A DNA stretch of 64,000 bases from Hymenopellis radicata (lineage: Eukaryota > Basidiomycota > Agaricomycetes > Agaricales > Physalacriaceae), in the NCBI GenBank assembly GCA_015501595.1, contig JADNRX010000169.1, positions 48,221-112,220 on the forward strand, written 5' to 3'. A model generated the notes under the pieces. The model searched no databases. It worked only from the letters and a program-made list of their open reading frames with translations, and was not told the origin of the DNA. Shown here in pieces: positions 55,211 to 64,000 of the stretch. Position numbers and translations under genes: made by a program. How positions within the stretch are numbered: the first letter of the stretch is position 1; every line of letters begins with the position of its first letter.

Positions 55211-57534
55211 GGATTTTTGGCGAATTGGAGTTCATGGCAATGGGTGGCTCGATACTCGCCATGGCGTTCACCATCAAAAGACTACAACAGCAAAAATGAA
55301 CATGCGGGTACTCGGGCCGGACATCCGTCACTAGTTCAAAGCTCAACGTTCAACGTTCAACGCTCAACGGATGGGCATGTACGGCTGTCGTTGTCGACAC
55401 ACTCCATGGCGAGGCTGTCTTTCTCCTGCTTGTTTACTCGTCCGAGCTGTATGTTCCAGTCATCCAAGCCACGTGACCCTGCCACACTGCGTTGGTAAAA
55501 CGGTCATTCTGAGGGCATTTCAGTGCCGCAGGCACTGCGGCACAGCCGCTGAGGGTATTGCTGAGGGGAATTCGGTCAACGACCGTTTGCTCGACCGTTT
55601 TTAATCACTTTTCGGTGTGCGTTCGCAGAACGGCGGACAGCTCATGTTGTGCGAATTATGTACGTCGTTCGGCTCTTTTAATGAATTCTGCTGACACTGG
55701 TTGATCGATCATTGATTCTTAATCTCTCTCCTCTTACCATCACAGCACGTCGCGTAGACGTGCTCGTCGGCCCCAAAACTTGTTCTGGGGCTTGTCCTAC
55801 TTCTGTTTTTTCTGTTTTCGCTTTTCTGGTGCGGCTCGGCTTCGTGCCGGCCGCTGCGCCCTCGAATACAGTTCGGGGCGCATTTTGGTGCTCGTCTGCG
55901 CGACGGCACCAATTCGACATGGATTCGAGACACGTGTAAGCCCTCGCAGGAGAGGCAGCAATTCCACTGGAATACTTTCTTTGTCTCTGGGTGGTTTCCT
56001 GGCCGACACATTTGCGTCTGTCCCTGCAACCGCGCTACTTTGATGACGATCTCGATGCGTAAGCCCTGGGATGAGGCCGCCACGACATTGGACAGCATGT
56101 GTGTTGCGGACGCCGACGCGCCGACGCTGTAGCCGGCGACGTCGGATTATTTGCAGCTGGATGGCGTCGCGGATGCATTCAGCCTCAAAAGTGTGTTTTC
56201 ATCTTTCCTTTTCTCGTTAATGTTTAGTAGTTGTCCTTGCCTGCCTCGTGCGCCGCCTTCTCCTCGTCTCCTCGCGCCCATCAATGTCATCCCCTCGCTG
56301 CTACTGCCTCCACCTTCATCCCGCGACGTACTCATGTCTTGTCCCTTCCCTGTTGTGTATAACGACAGGGTGGGCTCGACTATGTGCATCGTGCATGTCG
56401 ATAGCCCCCGCGCAATTGCTCGGGGGTCGTCGGCGTGCACGAAATGAACTCCAGCCTCTCCATTCCTCACGGGGTATAGAATAATGGGTGTACCATACCC
56501 CGATGCGCGGGTACGGGTATTGCCACGGGTTCGGGCGGGGATGCTCACGAGCACTCGTACCCGACCCGTGCTATTCACTAATCTTATTGCCCGACAGCAG
56601 TCATCCGGAATTTTGAGATGTTCTAGGATTGTGCTCCCACTATCAGAGAGGGTAGCTAAGGTCCATATGAATCTTCCAGTACGATCTTGGTAGCAGGAAT
56701 TAATATTTGAAGTGACGTGTGGTCCAATCTTATTGCCCGACAGCAGCCATCCAACAAGATACTATTATATTTCGCGTCGTCTCATCCCATCTCTCTTCAT
56801 CTCAGAATTATTTCACAATACACGAACCTAACTCACTATTAAAAATACCATCTCAGCATTTAAGCCTTGTTCTTAGTTTACAAACCTCATTCAATCAACG
56901 CAAGCTTTGAAATACTTTGTTTAACTTCCCTTTTCTCTATCACAGGTCGGAAGGTCTACCTTGACCTTTACATTTGACAGCATCGCGCGCTTGCCCCTAC
57001 TTGAACTTCAAAAAAAAAATCAATGGCTATAAGGCTGATTCGAACTCTCACTCTCAAACGGTCGCGCCTTCGGCATCTCGGCACGAACGGTCAAACGGTC
57101 GACCGTTTTGGGTGGCTGTGCACCCTCAGAACGGGGGGTTCCTACTGCGTTCAAGTTTTTGAAGAACATATGACAAGTCAACAGTTCCAGCAAGTCTCTA
57201 CATATTCCCGGAGCTGCTTCGAGTATGCATCAGCAGCTTTGCCTACTGAGCGCGACTCCGAGATATATCATATATGCACACGCCACTACGTGTGCTGAAT
57301 TCGAACAGGTGTTTTGATAATTTGATTGGCCATCCCGTCATGAACACTCACTGAGGATGCTCACTTTACCCATCTGGCCCATCTGGTACGATCCACACAG
57401 CGCGGCGCGTTCTTCGGTGCATAATGTCTGGATTTAAAAGTCCATTATGGCAAAAGGAGAGTATAAGGCATACTACTAGCGGCATTAACTACGACAAGGT
57501 ACGTAACTACTGTAGCCAGTGTAGGTAATGAACA
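55211..57534. other. Repeat-derived DNA, possible decayed element
   Basis: Two imperfect ends (ATTCTGAGGG near 55506; GTTCTGAGGG inverted near 57127), each next to ACGGTC/GACCGTT words, suggest an old element of about 1.6 kb. Inside are two copies of GTAAGCCC (55936 and 56059), a GC hairpin at 56406-56427 and a repeated CTTATTGCCCGACAGCAG (56583 and 56729). No gene is recognised. Confidence 0.35.
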
Positions 57535-60500
57535 CATCAGGAAAGGCCTATATGCGTTTAAGCATCCTAAGTCTGATGTCATTAAGACATCAAACTTAAG
57601 TCTGCAAAAGTGACTTAAAGCTCTAAAAGCAACTTAAGCTTAGCATCTTGTAGCTATAATACTTAAGTTGACTTAAGACATCCTAAATTCCTTTTAAGAC
57701 AGCAGCTTCTATTACATTAACCACAAGACATCCCAAATCCCTTCAGGACTACAGCCTCCATTACATTAACTACAAGACATCTTAATCTTATATGTGCTGA
57801 TATCCCTGTCTTATGCTGCTACAAGTTGCTGTGAAACTCAACAAAGCTCAAATGAGGACGAAAATGCACATAATATATATAATTTAACTACATAGTACAT
57901 ATACTATATGTAGAGCATGTATCAAAAGGGGAATCTACATCCATCACCAGACTGATTCCTGTGTCGTTGAGCTGTGTCGAGTTGCTGATGATGGACTTGA
58001 TGTTGCCCTTGTGCTTGATGGCCACATACTAGCGTGCCAATGGTCAGAAAGATGTGACATCAAGGTGGCGAAACACATACCAGACCCTCCGGGTGACAGT
58101 AGATGTGTGAGTACTGCAGACGGGCATCCCCAACGGTTGCACCAGCGTCCTCCAGACTTATTCGGTTGCGCGTCGACAGCGCCGTGTTTGAATCATTTGC
58201 TGCCCGTCGTCTCTGGGACGTCTTCCTGTGAGCCCAATCATTAATGCCGTTGTCTGTGACGTCCGTCGTGGCGGTAGTCATTCTCCTGTCTCCTTAACGT
58301 CCTCGTTAGTGTTGTCCTCCTGTCTTCTGGACATTGTCGTCATCCGTCCGTGGCATCGATGTTGGTGTCGTCGTCGTCGTGGATGCCGTAATCTGTGTCG
58401 TCCGTGTCATCACAGGTAGTTGATCGGCGGGAGGAGGTCGTAGTGCTTGTGAAGCTGGTCCGATCACTTCTGCTCTGACTCGATGCGCTCGCCTACGCGG
58501 AGGCCCGATTCAACGTTCCTGCGATCGAGGAGGAAAGAAAAGGTGCAAGACTCTGTACCAGGCCCGTTTGAATAAAAAGATGAAGGAAAATAAAAGAAAT
58601 ACGCACAGATTTCATTTCGAAGGCTTGCCGTCCTTCTAAAGCGCTGCTGCTCTGTCCCGGAGGCCGACGCGTTCCGAAAAAGTCCCGCGGTTCGAAGGTG
58701 GTGTCACCTCGACGACGGTGGTAAGAGTGAGAGATAGAGAGATGATCGAGCATGGACTCGGTCTTCGCCCGTAGTGAGCCGCATCCACGGTGATGGCACT
58801 CATAGAACTTTGTGTCCAAGGAGATTCTCAGTGGGGTCGTCCTCGTCAGCGAAAGCAAAACCAAATCCGAACATGGGTCGAACCGAGTTGAAATCCGCGG
58901 CGCCGGGGTGAGGGGGTTCATGCGGCTTCACCCTCCCATCCTTCATCGCTCGCCGCCGCTCAACAGAAACTAGCCCCGACGCGATAGACGGGGCTGGAGG
59001 AAGAGAACAAGCGGCTGGCGGAGGCTCGGGGCCCAAGATCTTGGATACGAGCAGCAGGGCCTTCAGATGCGCGCTGGTAAAACCGGTTGGATATAAACAG
59101 AAGCGGGGAGATGGCTCACATCGTAGTTGGCCCTACTATGCCTGCCAGAGTCGTCGTATTCGGGTCTGGAGAGCAGCAGATTGAGGTCGGTGACCTCCGT
59201 AGGCGACCCAGAAACCGGCTGGGATACAGTCCAAGTCGACTCCGGGCAACAACATGGAATGAGTTGTGTAGGCTCCTGAGATGGAGGCGAGCCCGGAGGC
59301 CGCAGTGGTAGTGGACGACCAAGAAGTGAGGTCTCGTTGGTGTTGTGGAGGTCGAAGGTGAAGCAGACCCCTGAAATGGAATAGGAGAGGTTGACAGTCG
59401 GCGTACAATATGGCTTTGCAGGACGCATGGTTGGGAGAGGAGCATGTCGCCCACGTTGGTGGTGTTTACGCGTCATCGGCCGTCGATGTCGCAGCCGTTG
59501 CCATTGGTAAGGCTGGTGGACATGAATGGAATGAAAATATAAAACGAGAAAATACGTACTGTATCTTGTGCGCTGCCTCGCTAAAAACGACGGCACCGAT
59601 TCCACCTACTCCCGCCTTGAGAAGTCCTTTGAGGGGTGCGGTAGAGCATTGCCCTTGACGCGACCTTGCGCGTCAACGGCGGCGTGTTCGAATGATGTGC
59701 CCGTTGTTTCTGGGGCTTGAGCGGCCATTCATTCCAGAATCGGCCCATCTTCTGCGGGTTGAAGTCCGGAGGGAGCGACAAGTGCACAGACGGTGCAAGA
59801 AGAGTGGAGGCAACGCTGATCCGCCGGGAAACAGCTTGGTGAAAGGTCGGGTTGGCAGAGGGAGACGACGCAAAGTCGGTCTCCGTGACAATGAGCGACG
59901 ACTCAGAGTCGGTCGCAGGTGCCGTAGACGGCCGCCGTATAGTCGACGTCGATAGCTAGGGGCGGTGCTGGTCGTCCTGGGCGTATCGGTCATCAGTGCT
60001 GGTGGTAGGAGAGCAAGGAAACGAATCCGAACAGTGTTCGGATTCGCGGTCCGTGTCCCCGGCGCCAAATCGCGAGGATGTCGTCGTCGATGGGGGGCAA
60101 ACGGCGCGCCCGTGAGTGCTGATATTGCATGAGAAGTAGTCCTGATTGTGGAGCAAGCCATCTGTAAAGTATCAGAGAAATTGAATTGAAATGACTTCCT
60201 CAGTCCCAATGATCATAACAGGTTAAACAAATCGAACTTCCCTGGTAAGTACCACTTATGCCCAGAGACCGTTGCCTTGAATTTAGCTCAGATTAATGAA
60301 TTACATTGTAAAGTACACAGTACAATGAAAATCAGAGCCGCCGGAGAAGTTTCTCGTGCTCGAGAGTGCAATCTCAGTGTATACCAATGGTATACTTGCT
60401 ATGTAAGGTAATTGTGAGGTGCTCCGCTCGTTGTACTACCAAAAATTTGGCTTAGATCTATCTAGTACCTATACTGCAGTAATTTCCGAAGACTTAATTT

Positions 60501-61746
60501 CCATTCCGAAGCCTTCGTGGCTGTTCCGAGCGACGTTCAGGTCGTTCCGTTCACGATTCGGCAAACACCGAATCGTGATCAAAGGCCCTTGCTCGTCGTC
60601 TCTCCTCTCCTACTTACCACCATGTCACGTCGACGACGACGATGCATCCAGCCACGGATTTTTGTCTGGGGCCTATTCTTCTCTTTTTCTCGTCATGCTC
60701 TTATCTCTGTATCCCCGGACTCGTCTCCGACACGGCTTCCAACACCTATGGATAACGTCTTAAACTGTGCCCTCTAACGACGAGGCTCCCGGACGGCTCA
60801 ACACGGAAGCGCCGTTGCGCTAGGGCAGGGCGGCTGTAGAAATCCCCGTCCTACTGGTTTGCAGGCTTCAAGCACGGGCATGTGTAGGATTTGGAGGCGC
60901 TGTGTCGTCTGGGAAATTCTGGTGTGTTTTCTTTTACTCGGTTTTATTTTCTATTTCTTCAACATCGACGGTGCCATGAACATCGTCGACGTCGTCCTCT
61001 GCCACATTGTCGCCAGCATTCTGCCCCTCCTCGCTCAATTCCCGCACGCACGCTGATTCCATATTCCCAGCAAATTCTGCACAAGTCGATTTGCCGCCGG
61101 CACGTGAGGCCACGTATGCCTCACGTGCCGGTTGGTTTAAATTCCGATCGTGGTGCAGGGCCTGGTCATTCGCCTTGTCTTCGTCCCACCACCTCGATTG
61201 CTCCCACACTGCTGCTGCTTCGCGCACAGCATTGACCGAGGTGAGGCTTACGACGCTGCCTTGCGCACGTTGTTTGGCGGCATTGCTCTGCGCATGTCCA
61301 CTTCCAGAGTCTGCTTTGTCGTATCCTCCTCCTCAACAACACCATCCAGAATGGCGACGATGATGCTTGCGCAACGTTGGCGGGTGCGGTCATTTTTTTT
61401 TGCCCTCTTCTCATCCTGACCTGCTGCTGTCATAGGCTAGACACGGTGACTCGAACACCATCAAATCGAGGGCGCGAGGCCGAGTTCACCGCGGACGAGG
61501 ATGACGACGAGGACTCGGGGACGACGACGAGCCATGTTGAGCCCGAGGCCGATGATGACCCCACCAATGACCACCGTCTCCAAGCACGAAGCTCTCCGTG
61601 GACGTTGATAACTCGTTCAAGCACGACGACGACCCCACCGAGGATGACCATGATGACGACCTTCTCCAAGCACGATGACAACCCCACCAAGGATAACGAG
61701 GACGAGGATACCAACGTGGACGGGGACGAGGATACCACCGATGACG

Positions 61747-61925
61747 CGGACGAGGATACCAACACAGACCGGACGAGGATACCAACACAGACGCGGACGA
61801 GGATACCAGCGCAGACGCGAACGAGGATACCAACGCAGACGCGGACGAGGATACCAACGCAGACGCGGACGAGGATACCAACGCAGACGCGGACGAGGAT
61901 ACCAACGCAGACGCGGACGAGGATT
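61747..61925 (+). repeat. 24-bp tandem repeat in element B, about seven copies
   Basis: The core is GACGAGGATACCAAC with a GCAGACGCG linker. The unit keeps frame and encodes an Asp/Glu/Thr-rich octapeptide. It sits where element A has a different array. Confidence 0.85.
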
Positions 61926-62394
61926 GGATATCAACACCAACACGGACGAGGATACCAACGAAGACGTTGATGAGGATACCAACCCTTACACGGACGAGGA
62001 CCGACCTCGATACAGATGAGGAGACCAACGACGACATGGACGAGCAGATGACCTCAACGTGGATGAGCTGCCTGATGATGACGTGGACGATGTCGACATG
62101 ACAAGGACTACGACGATCACATTGCTTGAGGACGATGCTCTGGAACTTCTTCTCTCGAGGAGTAGGGCGATGACATGTGACGTGCGGGGGCATGATGATG
62201 ATGGGATGCAAGGATGGGGATATGTTGTGGATGGGGATGAGGGTGATGCTGTGGATGAGTAGACCCTCATACATCGTTCTCTTTGCTGTATGTATGTGTA
62301 ATGTACATTGTTGACCTATTTAAGAATCAATCTGATTTTAATATTTATTTTCTGAATTATTTGGCTTGATTAAGCTTGATATAAGCAGTTAAGA

Positions 62395-62575
62395 AAGTAG
62401 CTGGAAGGTAGTCGGAAGGCAATTTAAAGATGGTTTAAAGGTGGTTGAAAGGCTGTTGAAGGATGGTAAGAAGGTGGTGAGAAGGCAGTCGGAAGGTAGT
62501 TGGAAGACAGTGAGAAGGCAGTTGAAAGGTGGTTGGAAGGCAGTGAGAAGGCAGTTGAAAGGCAGTAACAGAGCG
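62395..62575 (+). repeat. Subterminal short repeats of element B
   Basis: Degenerate 12-18-bp units on the theme GAAGGCAGTTGAAAGG, about ten in a row. Subterminal repeat arrays of this kind are where transposases of CACTA-like elements bind (established for CACTA; inferred here). Confidence 0.65.
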
Positions 62576-62701
62576 ACTATAAATCTACTTTGGAGAAGGT
62601 TATCAGAGACACATGCTTTATGCTTACTTCAGAGAGCTTTTTGATGGCTTTGGGAGTGACTTGAGATGTCTTGAAGTGACTTAGAGTATATGTCTCCGAT
62701 A

Positions 62702-62850
62702 CTGTCCTATTTCGTTCAATTCGTCGGTCACACGTCACACGGCCAAAAAAACTCCCCGGAAAAATTCGTCTAAAATCAAAAGAAAAATATTTGGGCCAAA
62801 AAATTGCAAAAAAAAATCGAAAAAGTGACGAATTGAACGAAATAGGACAG
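62702..62850. mobile_element. 149-bp MITE nested in element B
   Basis: The termini begin CTGTCCTATTTCGTTCAATT on both strands and TA flanks each end (62700-62701 and 62851-62852). Element A has the undisturbed sequence GAAGGTTATCGG with a single TA at the matching place (about 21210-21225). A TA duplication points to Tc1/mariner-type mobilisation. Confidence 0.9.
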
Positions 62851-62952
62851 TAACCTTCTCCGAAAGTAACTTTGTAGCCTTCTGGCTTTTGCGGCCTTTA
62901 AGCACTTTAAGTTATCCTAAGTCGTCTAAACGCATATAGGCCTTTCCAGATG

Positions 62953-63996
62953 CAGGAATAGACGTGTCTTGAGTCGGATCAGGTGGGAAAACAAGCTCAT
63001 GCGTGATGCCACCACCAAGAGCGTCGTCGGGATATGAGACTCGGACCCGCACACGCGGCGCAATCACCACGCCACGACAAACCTGCCATTTACCAGCCTT
63101 CATACCCTCCACTTTGGCCACAATGCCCTGCTTCGCCCAGTCCGAGTCGACGATAATGGACTCGGGCCCTTTCCCGGCTGGGCCAATATAGAAGTTCCAG
63201 GTAAAGTAGTGGCCCTTTGGGGCTGCAGGCCAGGTCGGGCAATAGAAACCCGTGAGCTTCCCAATGTCGACGGAATTGAGATGGGTGCCAGGTGGGGGCG
63301 CGGAGTCTAAAGTTGTTGTTGAATGGCGTTGCAAGAAAAAGGGACAGTGCAGACGTACAAAAATATAACCCGAATTGAAGGCTTGAGAGGTTTGTTGGTA
63401 GTAAGCTTCCGCATCCTCCATGGCGCCGTACATTGAGATCCCGCCGCACATTGGGAGGGCAGCCTCAAAAGCCCGCCGGATCTCTTCGGGGCTCGTGCCG
63501 GGTATCAAAGCAGCCCAGCAGTAGGGGCGGCGAGAATTGTCTGACCGAGAACTAAGATATGTGAACAAGCATAGAAGGGCGAGACTAACCTTCGGCTCTA
63601 CTACTGAAGTCCTTGACATGATGGACGTCGCTATGAGACGCATAATCTGAGACACTCAAATGGAAGTTCAGAGTCGTCGTCCTTTCCGGCTCCAGTTCGT
63701 GCAGTGTCAATACTTACAAACACGAGCAATCTTGAAACGAGCGCCACTCGCTGAATGCAGCCATTGATTCGAATACGCGCACAAGCAGAGGGGGGATCGG
63801 ATGCAAGGTCAGTTCAATATGGTGCATGTCCTGCGTCAGAATGTAAGTAAATAGATGATAGAAAAAGTATCAGCAACGTACTAATGGCATCAATCTTGTC
63901 GATACGCGACTCGTCCTCCTCGCCATGGTGGGACGCTACGAAGATCTGCGAGGTATCAGCACGGCGACAACGCGCAGGATAATAACGGGCATACAT
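62953..63996 (-). pseudogene. Unknown gene, 3' end disrupted by element B, 5' end outside the window
   Basis: No family recognised. Exons read DTSQIFVASHHGEEDESRID, then MHHIELTLHPIPPLLVRVF, then YASHSDVHHVKDFSSRAEG, then RRPYCWAALIPGTSPEEIRR, then KLTGFYCPTWPAAPKGHYFT and GKWQVCRGVVIAPRVRV. Introns include about 63553-63597 and a GTACG-type one near 63350. The last host codons are TSIP; the reading frame then enters the element B terminus and stops 14 codons later at 62912. Removing element B and one CA copy would continue the host frame as VHYLHWLQ and a stop, so only a few native C-terminal residues are lost. The protein may therefore still be made with an altered tail. The 5' part lies beyond the window edge. 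Confidence 0.6.
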
Positions 63997-64000
63997 GCAG

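Larger units (their letters stand above)
57535..62952. mobile_element. Element B: 5.4-kb DNA transposon, CATCWGG family, inverted relative to A
   Basis: The left end is CATCAGGAAAGGCCTATATG and the right end, reverse-complemented, CATCTGGAAAGGCCTATATG. They stay identical to about base 26 apart from the fifth base. CA flanks both ends (57533-57534 and 62953-62954). Its interior corresponds to element A read backwards; for example, the palindromic GCACGTGAGG segment near 61090 matches 22620, and the 60600-60750 stretch matches 22980-23100. No transposase is recognisable. It interrupts the 3' end of the gene that follows and itself contains a small MITE. Confidence 0.85.

Noticed and set aside
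61377..62274. Asp/Glu-rich or Arg-rich open frames in element B
   Set aside because: They arise from a 24-bp tandem repeat open in several frames on both strands; no domain and no conserved counterpart in element A.

Overview
The window is eukaryotic and fungal, most likely from an Agaricomycete (mushroom-forming basidiomycete). Genes are cut by many short GT-AG introns of about 39-60 nt with CTAAC/CTCAC-like branch points. The gene content is typical of that class: several F-box/leucine-rich proteins, HRD/DFD fungal kinase-like proteins, a DUF4246 protein, a GH67 alpha-glucuronidase and an AAA-ATPase-like protein with an RPxGFGKT P-loop. I saw no rRNA, tRNA or CRISPR.

Layout. 0.9-4.1 kb: a decayed carboxylesterase fragment, then a secreted GH67 alpha-glucuronidase with two apparent frameshifts. 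4.9-6.3 kb: a low-complexity protein with tandem repeats. 9.1-10.3 kb: an eight-exon secreted protein with ADP-ribosyltransferase-like (DUF3990-type) motifs. 10.4-11.8 kb: F-box gene FB1. 12.9-17.7 kb: a head-to-head pair, a 936-aa protein and a 497-aa AAA-ATPase-like protein, sharing a 189-bp promoter with a tandem CACGTG repeat. 18.1-19.7 kb: another F-box gene. 20.3-30.7 kb: F-box gene FB2 with three mobile elements inserted into it, one in the coding sequence (A) and two upstream (a MULE-like element and C). 32.2 kb: a ubiquitin gene fragment. 35.9-42.6 kb: DUF4246, an RNase H protein with an acidic repeated-exon tail, and a small basic protein. 43-44.3 kb: F-box gene FB3, the intact relative of FB1 and FB2. 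47.4-52.0 kb: two convergent kinase-like paralogs. 52.9-54.5 kb: a further F-box gene whose 5' end lies in a perfect 208-bp inverted repeat. 57.5-63.0 kb: element B, the inverted sibling of element A, inserted in the 3' end of a gene that runs off the window.

Main points. Elements A, B and C define one DNA-transposon family with CATC(W)GGAAA(R)GCC terminal inverted repeats and 2-bp target duplications. I could not see a transposase in any of them. Several insertions can be checked against empty sites inside the window: FB1 and FB3 for the FB2 insertions, and element A for a small MITE inside element B. Five genes carry single-base frameshifts while their neighbours are clean, so both real decay and assembly error should be considered. 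Exon maps here were worked out by eye from reading frames and splice motifs.
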